Below, piece by piece: positions 55,999 through 63,837 of a stretch of DNA of 64,000 nt. How positions within the stretch are numbered: position 1 is the first letter of the stretch; each line of letters starts with the position of its first letter. The notes below the pieces were generated by a model. The model was not told where the DNA came from. It worked only from the letters and a program-made list of their open reading frames with translations, and did no database searches. The DNA is from Klebsiella ornithinolytica NBRC 105727 = ATCC 31898 (GTDB lineage Bacteria; Pseudomonadota; Gammaproteobacteria; Enterobacterales; Enterobacteriaceae), in contig NZ_BCYR01000001.1 in the NCBI RefSeq assembly GCF_001598295.1, positions 310,001 through 374,000 on the forward strand. The letters run 5' to 3'. A program made the translations under genes and the position numbers.

Positions 55999-57585
55999 AT
56001 GTACGACTACATTATTATTGGCGGCGGTTCGGCGGGCAGCGTCCTTGCGTCGCGCTTAAGCGAAAACGCCGACTGCAAAGTGCTGCTGGTTGAGGCCGGT
56101 CCAAAGGACAGCAACCCCTACATCCATTTACCGGTTGGCTTTAGCAAACTCACCGCCGGGCCGCTGACATGGGGTTATAAAACGGTACCGCAGCCCCAGC
56201 TCGGCAATCGTGAGCTGCTGTTTGCCCAGGGGCGGGTGCTGGGCGGCGGGAGTTCTATCAACGCCGAAGTATTCACCCGCGGTACGCCGGCGGACTATGA
56301 CCGCTGGGCGGCGGAAAAGGGCTGTGACGGTTGGTCATTTGCCGATATTCAGCGCTATTTTATTAAATCCGAAGATAACGACACCTTTTCCGACGCCTGG
56401 CACGGCGTCGGCGGCCCGCTCGGCGTCTCCAGCCCGATCGGCGCTAATCTGATGAGCAAAACCTTCAGTCAAGCCTGCCAGCAGGCGGGACTGCCCTACA
56501 ATCCCGACTTCAACGGCGCGACCCAGGCCGGCTGCGGTCTGTATCAGACCACCACCCGCAACGCCCGTCGCTGTTCCGCGGCGGTGGGCTATCTGAAAGA
56601 CGCGCGCCAGCGGAGCAATCTCACGATTAAGACCGGCTGCCATATTTCCCGGCTGCTTATCGATAACCAGCGCGCCGTCGGCGTGGAGATCTATCAGGAT
56701 GGCACACCGCAACGACTGCATGCCAGCCGTGAAGTCATCGTCAGCGCCGGAGCCATTGGTTCTCCTAAACTGCTGCAGCTTTCGGGAATTGGCGCGGCCG
56801 ATGAGCTGAGTAAAAAAGGCATTCCGGTGGTTGCCGATCTCCCGGGGGTCGGGGAAAACCTGCAGGACCATCTGGGCATCGACCTGATCTTTGAGCTCAG
56901 TAACGCGCTGAGCTATGACAAGTACAAAAAGACGCACTGGATGCTGTGGGCCGGGCTGGAATATCTGCTGTTCCGCAAAGGGCCGGTATGTTCGAACATC
57001 GTCGAAGGCGGCGCGTTCTGGTATGTCGATAAACAGTCCGTCACTCCCGATACGCAAATTCACTTCCTGGCGGGTGCCGGGGTGGAAGCCGGTATCGAAC
57101 CGGTGCCTTCCGGCTCCGGGGTGACGATTAACAGCTACTTCCTGCGTCCGCGCAGCCGCGGTCGGGTCACATTACGCTCGGCTAACGCCAGCGATGCTCC
57201 GCTGATCGACCCGAACTATCTCAGCGATCCGTACGATCTCAAAATGAGTGTCGAAGGCTGCAAGCTGATGCGCGATATCATGCAACAAAGCGCCTTCTCG
57301 CCCTATATTCGCCGCGAACATATGCCGGGACAGGACGCGCAAAGCGATAAAGATCTGGAAAACTACATCCGCCAGTTTGCGCGCACCTGCTATCACCCGG
57401 TGGGCACCTGCAAAATGGGCGTCGACGAAATGTCGGTGGTCGATACCCAATTACGCGTTCGCGGCATTGAAGGGCTGCGCGTGGTGGACTCGTCGGTGAT
57501 GCCCGATCTGGTCAGCTCCAACACCAATGCCCCCACCATTATGATCGCCGAGAAAGCCAGCGATCTGATTATCGCGTCGCACTGA
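55999..57585 (+). CDS. GMC-family FAD oxidoreductase (alcohol/choline-dehydrogenase-like), copy 2
   Basis: The 528-residue flavoprotein has the FAD motif YDYIIIGGGSAGSVLASRL, GMC signature 1 (GRVLGGGSSINAEVFTRG), signature 2 (GAIGSPKLLQLSGIGA) and the C-terminal His region (CYHPVGTCKMG; VVDSSVMPDLVSSNTNAPTIMIAEKAS). It probably oxidises an alcohol to the aldehyde handled by the preceding ALDH. ATG 55999 follows agagg. It differs clearly from the GMC protein at 28091, so this is not a recent duplication. Confidence 0.9.
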   Translation: MYDYIIIGGGSAGSVLASRLSENADCKVLLVEAGPKDSNPYIHLPVGFSKLTAGPLTWGYKTVPQPQLGNRELLFAQGRVLGGGSSINAEVFTRGTPADYDRWAAEKGCDGWSFADIQRYFIKSEDNDTFSDAWHGVGGPLGVSSPIGANLMSKTFSQACQQAGLPYNPDFNGATQAGCGLYQTTTRNARRCSAAVGYLKDARQRSNLTIKTGCHISRLLIDNQRAVGVEIYQDGTPQRLHASREVIVSAGAIGSPKLLQLSGIGAADELSKKGIPVVADLPGVGENLQDHLGIDLIFELSNALSYDKYKKTHWMLWAGLEYLLFRKGPVCSNIVEGGAFWYVDKQSVTPDTQIHFLAGAGVEAGIEPVPSGSGVTINSYFLRPRSRGRVTLRSANASDAPLIDPNYLSDPYDLKMSVEGCKLMRDIMQQSAFSPYIRREHMPGQDAQSDKDLENYIRQFARTCYHPVGTCKMGVDEMSVVDTQLRVRGIEGLRVVDSSVMPDLVSSNTNAPTIMIAEKASDLIIASH

Positions 57586-57633
57586 TCACAAATTGTCGCC
57601 CATGTTCGTTTTCATGGGCAAAAATCGGTTGAA

Positions 57634-57655
57634 TAAATAACTAAATAGTTATTTA
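57634..57655. promoter_or_regulatory. Island palindrome 7, before the ETF operon
   Basis: TAAATAACTA and TAGTTATTTA are perfect 10-bp inverted arms separated by two bases, 42 bp before the ETF-beta ATG. It gives the electron-transfer genes their own regulated promoter even though the GMC gene ends only about 110 bp upstream. Confidence 0.8.
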
Positions 57656-57696
57656 CTTAAAACCAGAAAGACATGTCAACATCCCGAGAGGTAACG

Positions 57697-58446
57697 ATGA
57701 AAGTTCTCGTCCCCGTAAAACGCGTTGTCGATCATAACGTTAAGATCCGCGTACAAAACGATGGCAGCCAGGTTGATCTGAGCAACGCGAAAATGGCGCT
57801 CAACCCGTTCTGCGAAATTGCGGTTGAAGAAGCCATTCGCCTGAAAGAGCTCGGCATCGCCAGCGAGATCGTGGTGGTCACCATCGGTGAAGAAGTGGCC
57901 CAGGAGCAGCTGCGCAGCGCGCTGGCGATGGGAGCCGACCGCGGGTTGCTCATCGCTACCCCTTCGTCCCTCGAACCGCTCAACCTGGCAAAGCTGCTGG
58001 CGAAAGTGGTCGAACGGGAGCAGCCGTCGTTAATCCTGATGGGGAAACAGTCCATCGATGGCGACAATAACCAGACCGGGCAAATGCTTGCCGCGCTGTG
58101 CGGTTATCCGCAGGGAACTTTTGCCGCCGAGCTGCGTATTGAGAATGGCCAGGCGCTGGTCACCCGTGAAATAGACGGCGGCCTGCAGACCGTGTCGTTG
58201 ACGCTGCCGGCAGTGGTCACCACCGACCTGCGCCTTAACCAGCCGCGCTATACCTCCCTGCCCAACATGATGAAAGCGAAAAAGAAACCGCTCAGCATCC
58301 TGCCGGTGGAGGAGTTTGGTCTTGAGCTACGCCCGCACACGACCCTGTTAAAAGTCGAAACCCCGCCAGTGCGCGAAGCCGGCGTACGCGTCGATAGCGT
58401 GGATGAACTGTTGAACAAGCTGAAAAACGAAGCGAAGGTGATTTGA
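57697..58446 (+). CDS. Electron-transfer flavoprotein, beta subunit
   Basis: The 249-residue ETF beta subunit carries AMP and contributes to the FAD interface. Landmarks: MKVLVPVKRVVDHNVKIRV, KMALNPFCEIAVEEAIRLKE, LGKQSIDGDNNQTGQMLAALCGYPQ (LMGKQSIDGDNNQTG), and LRLNQPRYTSLPNMMKAKKKPL, the ETF-beta signature. ATG 57697 follows gagagg; eight upstream in-frame residues are not typical. It is close to the housekeeping type rather than FixA. ETF-alpha follows after one base. Confidence 0.93.
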   Translation: MKVLVPVKRVVDHNVKIRVQNDGSQVDLSNAKMALNPFCEIAVEEAIRLKELGIASEIVVVTIGEEVAQEQLRSALAMGADRGLLIATPSSLEPLNLAKLLAKVVEREQPSLILMGKQSIDGDNNQTGQMLAALCGYPQGTFAAELRIENGQALVTREIDGGLQTVSLTLPAVVTTDLRLNQPRYTSLPNMMKAKKKPLSILPVEEFGLELRPHTTLLKVETPPVREAGVRVDSVDELLNKLKNEAKVI

Positions 58447-58447
58447 T

Positions 58448-59377
58448 ATGGCTACTTTACTCCTTGTCGAACATGACAATAACCAGCTCAACGCAGTGAC
58501 CAAAAATGCGGTCAGCGCCGCCCGGGAGCTGGGTGGCGAGGTGACCCTGCTGGTGGCGGGCGAAAACTGCCGCGCGGTGGCGGAACAGGCTGCGCGCATT
58601 GCCGGGGTGGCGAAAGTGCTGCTCGCTGACGATAGCGCCTTTAGACATCAGCTGGCCGAAAACGTCGCCGCGCTGATGCTTTCGCTCCGCGGGGATTACA
58701 GCCATCTGCTCGCCGTCGCCAGCGCAAACGGGAAAAACATCCTGCCGCGCGTTGCGGCCCTCGCCGACGTCGCGCAAATCTCCGACGTGATTGCAGTGGT
58801 CGGCCCCAGGGTCTTCAAACGTCCGGTTTATGCGGGCAGCGCAATCGCCACCGTTGAGAGTCTCGACCCGCAGGTGGTCATGACCCTGCGCGCCTCCAGC
58901 TTCCCGGCAGCGCAAGAAAGCGAGTCTGCCGCGCCCATTGAGCAGGTCGCCGGCGTCGCTCACCAGCCGCTATCCCGTTTTATTCATGAAGAGCTGGCGC
59001 AATCCGATCGCCCGCAGCTTGCTACCGCCCGCGTGGTGGTTTCCGGCGGTCGCGCGCTGGGCAGCCGCGAAAACTTTGCTCTGATCGAACAGCTTGCCGA
59101 CAAACTGCACGGCGCCGTCGGCGCATCCCGCGCGGCGGTCGATGCCGGGATGGTCGCCAACGATCTGCAGGTCGGGCAGACCGGAAAAATTGTCGCGCCG
59201 GAGCTGTATATCGCAGTGGGTATTTCCGGGGCCATTCAGCACCTGGCCGGGATGAGCAATGCCAAAGTCATCGTGGCGATCAACAGCGACGAAGAAGCGC
59301 CAATTTTCAAAATCGCCGACTACAGCCTGGTGGGCGATCTGTTTGAGATTGTGCCGCAGCTGGTCGCGAAACTGTGA
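58448..59377 (+). CDS. Electron-transfer flavoprotein, alpha subunit
   Basis: The 309-residue ETF alpha subunit binds FAD and takes electrons from the acyl-CoA dehydrogenase. It has the N-terminal ETF domain (MATLLLVEHDNNQLNAVTKNAVSAAREL) and the C-terminal FAD signature (VGQTGKIVAPELYIAVGISGAIQHLAGMSNAKVIVAINSDEEAPIFKIADYSLVGD). It lies between ETF-beta (1-bp gap) and ETF-QO (24-bp gap). Confidence 0.94.
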   Translation: MATLLLVEHDNNQLNAVTKNAVSAARELGGEVTLLVAGENCRAVAEQAARIAGVAKVLLADDSAFRHQLAENVAALMLSLRGDYSHLLAVASANGKNILPRVAALADVAQISDVIAVVGPRVFKRPVYAGSAIATVESLDPQVVMTLRASSFPAAQESESAAPIEQVAGVAHQPLSRFIHEELAQSDRPQLATARVVVSGGRALGSRENFALIEQLADKLHGAVGASRAAVDAGMVANDLQVGQTGKIVAPELYIAVGISGAIQHLAGMSNAKVIVAINSDEEAPIFKIADYSLVGDLFEIVPQLVAKL

Positions 59378-59401
59378 TGAGCATGGGGCAGGCAACAAAA
59401 G

Positions 59402-61063
59402 ATGGAGGTTATGTTGGAACGTGAAACGATGGAATTTGACGTCCTCATTGTCGGTGGAGGACCCGCCGGGCTATCGGCAGCCTGCCGGTTGATGCAAATG
59501 GCGCAGCAGGAACAACGTCAGCTGAGCGTTTGCGTCATTGAAAAAGGGGCTGAGGTTGGCGCGCATATTCTTTCCGGAGCACTGTTCGAACCCCGGGCGC
59601 TCAACGAACTCTTCCCCGACTGGCAGTCGCTCGGCGCACCGCTGAACACGCCGGTGACGCAAGATGAACTCTTGTTGCTGCGCGATGGTGAAAAAGCGTG
59701 GAAGATCCCGGCGGCTTTTATCCCTGCCCCAATGCATAACACGGGTAATTACGTCATTAGCCTGGGGGATTTTTGCCGCTGGCTGGCCCGCCAGGCAGAA
59801 GCGATGGGAGTAGATATTTTCCCCGGTTTTGCCGCCGCCAGCATCCTGTATGACGATGCCGGCGCCGTCGCCGGCATCACCACCGGCGATATGGGGATCA
59901 ATGCCCGGGGGGAAGAAAAACCCGGTTTTACCCCGGGTATGAACCTGCTGGCGAAATATACGCTGTTCGCCGAAGGCTGCCGCGGTCATCTGGGCAAACA
60001 GCTGATCGCGAATTATCAACTTGATGCCGGCCGGGATCCGCAGCACTACGCGCTGGGTATTAAAGAGCTGTGGGAGATCCCAGCGGAAAAAAGCCGCCCC
60101 GGAGAGGTTATCCACGCTTCCGGCTGGCCGCTGAGCGACGGCGCATCGGGGGGGAGTTTTCTCTACCACGCCGGGAATAATCAGGTGGTCGTCGGGCTGA
60201 TTGTCGATCTCAACTACCGTAATCCTTATTTAAGCCCGTTCGATGAGTTTCAGCGTATGAAGCATCACCCGGCCTTTAGCGAAACCCTCAGCGGCGGAAA
60301 ACGTCTCTCCTACGGCGCGCGCGCCATCACCAAAGGGGGCATCAACGCGCTGCCCAAAATGCATTTTCCCGGCGGGCTGCTGATTGGCTGCGACGCGGGC
60401 ACGCTCAATTTCGCCAAAATTAAAGGAAGCCACACGGCGATGAAAAGCGGGATGCTGGCCGCTGAATCGGTCTATCGGGCGCTGATACAAACCCCCGATG
60501 ACAAACGGGACCTTGCTGATTTTGCGCAGGCGTTTCATCAATCATGGCTCGGGGAAGAGCTACGCCAGTCACGTAACTTTGGCCCGCTGCTGCACCGTTT
60601 TGGTACGCTGACAGGCGGGGCGCTTAACTATATCGATCAGAACTGGTTTAAAGGTAAGCTACCGTTCACGCTGCATGACCGTCAAGCGGATCACTTGCAG
60701 CTGCAGACAGCGGAACAAAGCACCCCCATTAACTATCCCAAACCAGATAACCAGCTGAGTTTTGATAAGCCCTCCTCCGTCTATCTGGCGAACACGTCGC
60801 ACGATGAAGATCAGCCCTGCCATCTCAGGTTAAAAGATCCTGAGCTGTCGGTACGGGAAACGCTGCCGCGTTTTGCTGAACCGGCCCAGCGTTATTGCCC
60901 GGCGGGGGTTTATGAAATCATCACCCTTGCCGGAAAGCCTAAATTGCAGATTAATGCGCAAAACTGCGTGCACTGTAAAACCTGCGATATCAAAGATCCT
61001 CTGCAGAATATCGTCTGGACGGTGCCCGAAGGGGGCAGCGGCCCCAACTACCCGAATATGTGA
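59402..61063 (+). CDS. ETF-ubiquinone oxidoreductase
   Basis: The 553-residue inner-membrane flavoprotein passes electrons from ETF to ubiquinone. It has an N-terminal FAD site (FDVLIVGGGPAGLSAACRL), EKGAEVGAHILSGALFEPRAL, a ubiquinone-site region, and a C-terminal 4Fe-4S ferredoxin domain with four Cys (RYCPAGVYE; NCVHCKTCDIKDP). So it is the full ETF-QO type, not a split FixC/FixX pair. Several starts are possible (59402, 59411, 59429); the last begins at MEFDVLIVGGG. It closes the ETF operon at a clear terminator. Confidence 0.93.
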   Translation: MEVMLERETMEFDVLIVGGGPAGLSAACRLMQMAQQEQRQLSVCVIEKGAEVGAHILSGALFEPRALNELFPDWQSLGAPLNTPVTQDELLLLRDGEKAWKIPAAFIPAPMHNTGNYVISLGDFCRWLARQAEAMGVDIFPGFAAASILYDDAGAVAGITTGDMGINARGEEKPGFTPGMNLLAKYTLFAEGCRGHLGKQLIANYQLDAGRDPQHYALGIKELWEIPAEKSRPGEVIHASGWPLSDGASGGSFLYHAGNNQVVVGLIVDLNYRNPYLSPFDEFQRMKHHPAFSETLSGGKRLSYGARAITKGGINALPKMHFPGGLLIGCDAGTLNFAKIKGSHTAMKSGMLAAESVYRALIQTPDDKRDLADFAQAFHQSWLGEELRQSRNFGPLLHRFGTLTGGALNYIDQNWFKGKLPFTLHDRQADHLQLQTAEQSTPINYPKPDNQLSFDKPSSVYLANTSHDEDQPCHLRLKDPELSVRETLPRFAEPAQRYCPAGVYEIITLAGKPKLQINAQNCVHCKTCDIKDPLQNIVWTVPEGGSGPNYPNM

Positions 61064-61074
61064 TCAGTTCTTTA

Positions 61075-61098
61075 CCCCGGCAGCGCCGGGGTTTTCTT
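61075..61098 (+). terminator. Intrinsic terminator after ETF-QO
   Basis: Arms ccccggc and gccgggg around agc are followed by ttttctt, 12 bp after the stop. Confidence 0.85.
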
Positions 61099-61156
61099 TA
61101 TCGGGGTTTGCTTTGCCTGCGTTCTGCCCCCTTCCCGCCATATGCCGGTGACAGGC

Positions 61157-61186
61157 AAAAAAAAAGCACCCCGTCTGGAGTGCCTG
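61157..61186 (-). terminator. Intrinsic terminator after the acyl-CoA dehydrogenase
   Basis: On the minus strand, gcactcc-agac-ggggtgc (one bulge-type mismatch) is followed by nine T residues, about 20 bp after the gene's stop. Confidence 0.75.
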
Positions 61187-61206
61187 TTCTTCCGGGTAAC
61201 AGAGGA

Positions 61207-62340
61207 TTACGCCAGTAAATTGCGACCGATAATCATGCGCTGAATCTGGTTAGTCCCTTCATAGATCTGAGTTATCTTGGCGTCGCGGTACAGGCGTTCC
61301 ACCTCCACGCCGCGAATATAGCCGCCGCCGCCAAAAATTTGCACCGCATTGCCGCTGTGCTGCACCGCAACATCGCCGGCAAAGCATTTCGCCATCGAGC
61401 AGGCAATCGAAGTATCCGCGGCGTCAGTGTCAATTTTATAGGCCGCGCTGTGCACCAGCAGACGAGCGGCTTCGGTATCTTTGGCGATATCCGCCAGCAT
61501 AAACTGCACGCCCTGGAAATCAGCAATCGGTTTGCCGAACTGTTCGCGCTGTTTCGCATACTCAATCGCCGCTTCCAGCCCGGCGCGGGCAATACCGACT
61601 GCCAGCGCGCCGATGCCCACCCGACCTTTATTCAGCACGCTCATCATAATGTGAAAGCCGCGGTTTTCCGGCCCCAGCAGCGCGTGTGCCGGCAGTCTGA
61701 CCTGGTTGAAATGCAGTTCGCCCACCTGCGATGAGCGCTGACCCATTTTGTGCTCTTTCGGGCCACGGGAGACGCCATCGCGGGAGCAATCGACAATAAA
61801 GATGCTCATGCCGCGGTGACCAGCCTCTTTATCCGTGCGCGCCAGCACAAAGGCCACATCGGCCACCGGCGCATTATGGATCCACAGCTTACTCCCGTTC
61901 AGCACCCAGCCATCCGCAGTACGGGTCGCGGTGGTTTTAATTCCTGAGACATCGGAACCGGCCCCGGCTTCGGTGATGCAATAGGCCCCTTTCAGCGAGG
62001 CATTCAGCAGGCCCGGCAGCCACTGGGCGCGTTGCGCATCATCCCCGTATTTTGATAACAGCGTTCCCAGCAGCTCGACCAGGCCGCACTGATCGGCAAT
62101 CGAGGCGTAACCGCGCGACAGTTCTTCCATCACCACGGCATAGGCCACCGCATCCAGTCCGACGCCGCCATACTCTTCCGGAACGGTGATACCGAACAGC
62201 CCCAGCTCCCCCATTTGTTGGTAGATCTCCGCGGCAAAGCGCTCTTCTCTGTCCAGCTCTTCCGCCTGAGGCCGAATCACTTCGTCGGCAAACTTACGGG
62301 TCATCTCGCGGATCTGTTGATGGGTTTCAGTCAAATACAT
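61207..62340 (-). CDS. Acyl-CoA dehydrogenase
   Basis: The 377-residue flavoenzyme introduces an alpha-beta double bond into an acyl-CoA and donates electrons to ETF. It has the ACAD signatures AYCITEAGAGSDVSGIKTTATR and QREQFGKPIADFQGVQFMLADIAKDTEAARLLVHSAAYK. The short-chain-type catalytic Glu is present in the C-terminal QIYEGTNQIQRMIIGR. The ATG at 62340 sits 6 bp after aggagg; the ATG at 62346 abuts that ribosome site and is less likely. It is convergent with the ETF operon and divergent from DUF993. Confidence 0.93.
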   Translation of the reverse strand: MYLTETHQQIREMTRKFADEVIRPQAEELDREERFAAEIYQQMGELGLFGITVPEEYGGVGLDAVAYAVVMEELSRGYASIADQCGLVELLGTLLSKYGDDAQRAQWLPGLLNASLKGAYCITEAGAGSDVSGIKTTATRTADGWVLNGSKLWIHNAPVADVAFVLARTDKEAGHRGMSIFIVDCSRDGVSRGPKEHKMGQRSSQVGELHFNQVRLPAHALLGPENRGFHIMMSVLNKGRVGIGALAVGIARAGLEAAIEYAKQREQFGKPIADFQGVQFMLADIAKDTEAARLLVHSAAYKIDTDAADTSIACSMAKCFAGDVAVQHSGNAVQIFGGGGYIRGVEVERLYRDAKITQIYEGTNQIQRMIIGRNLLA

Positions 62341-62403
62341 GGTCATCCTCCTGCCAGCTATTAGTCATGCCGTCTGTTTCTCACGACATTCGAACACATT
62401 AAT

Positions 62404-62424
62404 TAAATAACCAGATAGTTACTA
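62404..62424. promoter_or_regulatory. Island palindrome 8, before the acyl-CoA dehydrogenase
   Basis: TAAATAACCAGATAGTTACT fits the consensus with core TAACCAGATAGTTA; 63 bp upstream of the minus-strand start at 62340. Confidence 0.7.
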
Positions 62425-62582
62425 CATTGGATAAATATGGTTGTCAATCCAGTTAAATAATTGTTGTTAACCAATCGACAAATATTGCAATCACAGGCAG
62501 CGGTCAGCTCACCATTCGCTGCCCGGCTTATCACTTTAGTCGTGAGTATCTTGACTTTTCCGCGGGCAAAAAGTACACCTAA

Positions 62583-62603
62583 AAGTAACTAAATAGATAC
62601 TTA
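62583..62603. promoter_or_regulatory. Island palindrome 9, before the DUF993 gene
   Basis: AAGTAACTAAATAGATACTT has arms AAGTAAC / GATACTT and the usual centre; 14 bp before the ATG at 62618, overlapping the expected leader. Confidence 0.7.
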
Positions 62604-62617
62604 ACTGAGGAGTCAAT

Positions 62618-63781
62618 ATGCTTAGCATTCACCTGCCAACCCCACAAGGGATCATGACGAATTATCCGCTCGTGACCACAGAAGAACGTCCGACGGTTAT
62701 CACCCCCGCGTTTAACCGTATCGCCTATGCCGCCGCCCACGTGGTGATCGACCCGCAGCATCAGGGAGCGGACTGGCTGAACAATCCGCGCATAGACTGG
62801 GACGCGACGCTGGCCTATCGCCACCATCTCTGGCGACTTGGGTTTAATATTGCCGAAGCAATGGATACCGCCCAGCGCGGCATGGGAGTCAGCTGGGAGA
62901 TCGCCAAAGAGCTGATTATCCGTTCGCTGCAAGAGGCGCAAACCGTACCCGGTGCCGATCTTGCTGCCGGCGTGGGGACCGATCAGCTGGAGGCGGCCCA
63001 CGCCACCACGCTGGAACAGGTTATCGCGGCCTATGAAGAGCAGATGGAACTGGTCGAACAACATAACGGCAAAATCATTTTGATGGCCAGCCGGGCCTTA
63101 GCCAAAGTGGCAAAAACGCCGCAGGATTATCTTGCCGTCTATAACCGTCTGCTGGAACAAAGCCAGGATAAAATTATCCTCCACTGGCTGGGAGAGATGT
63201 TTGACCCGGCGTTAGCCGGCTACTGGGGGTCGACGGATTTTGCTGCCGCCGCGGATACCGTGCTGGAGATCATCGCCAACAACGTTGATAAAGTGGAAGG
63301 CATTAAGATTTCGCTGCTGAGTAAAGAAAAAGAGGTCGCCTTCCGTAAGCGCCTGCCTTCACAGGTGAAAATGTACACCGGCGACGATTTCAACTATCCC
63401 GAACTGATTGCCGGAGAGGATGGCCATTACTCGCATGCGCTGTTAGGTATTTTCGACGCTATCGCCCCGGTAGCCGCCGCCGCACTCAACGAACTGGCGC
63501 TGGGCAATAGCGGGGAATACTATCGGCTGATGAACCCCACTGTCGCCCTGTCGCGGGAAATCTTTAAAGCGCCGACGCAGTATTACAAAGCGGGCATTGT
63601 ATTTCTGGCCTGGCTCAACGGTCACCAGAGTCATTTCTCGATGGCCGGCGGCATGCAGGCGGCACGCGAGATTAGCCACTATGCCGAAATTTTCCGCCTG
63701 GCGGACCAGGCCGGTCTGTTGCAAGATCCGCAGCTGGCTACCCGGCGAATGAAAAATCTGCTGACGGTTTATGGCCTCTGA
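62618..63781 (+). CDS. DUF993 dihydrodipicolinate-synthase-like (aldolase superfamily) protein
   Basis: The 387-residue protein belongs to the DUF993 branch of the DHDPS/NAL TIM-barrel superfamily. Seen: RIAYAAAHVVIDP, YRHHLWRLGFNIAEAMDTAQRGMGVSW, KIILMASRALAKVA, KIILHWLGEMFDPALAGYWGS, and VEGIKISLLSKEKE, whose Lys is the candidate Schiff-base residue. The glycine-rich phosphate-type loop of DHDPS is not evident. The reaction is unknown; aldol or retro-aldol cleavage of a sugar-derived keto acid is plausible. Start follows gaggag. It is convergent with a sugar-phosphate isomerase/epimerase, its usual partner type. Confidence 0.82.
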   Translation: MLSIHLPTPQGIMTNYPLVTTEERPTVITPAFNRIAYAAAHVVIDPQHQGADWLNNPRIDWDATLAYRHHLWRLGFNIAEAMDTAQRGMGVSWEIAKELIIRSLQEAQTVPGADLAAGVGTDQLEAAHATTLEQVIAAYEEQMELVEQHNGKIILMASRALAKVAKTPQDYLAVYNRLLEQSQDKIILHWLGEMFDPALAGYWGSTDFAAAADTVLEIIANNVDKVEGIKISLLSKEKEVAFRKRLPSQVKMYTGDDFNYPELIAGEDGHYSHALLGIFDAIAPVAAAALNELALGNSGEYYRLMNPTVALSREIFKAPTQYYKAGIVFLAWLNGHQSHFSMAGGMQAAREISHYAEIFRLADQAGLLQDPQLATRRMKNLLTVYGL

Positions 63782-63804
63782 GTATTATGCGACGAGGCGT
63801 TTAT

Positions 63805-63828
63805 TTCCCAGAGTCACCGCTCTGGGAA
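63805..63828. terminator. Bidirectional hairpin between DUF993 and the isomerase
   Basis: Arms ttcccagag and ctctgggaa (9 bp) around a 6-nt loop lie between two convergent genes. Confidence 0.65.
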
Positions 63829-63837
63829 CCCCCTCCC

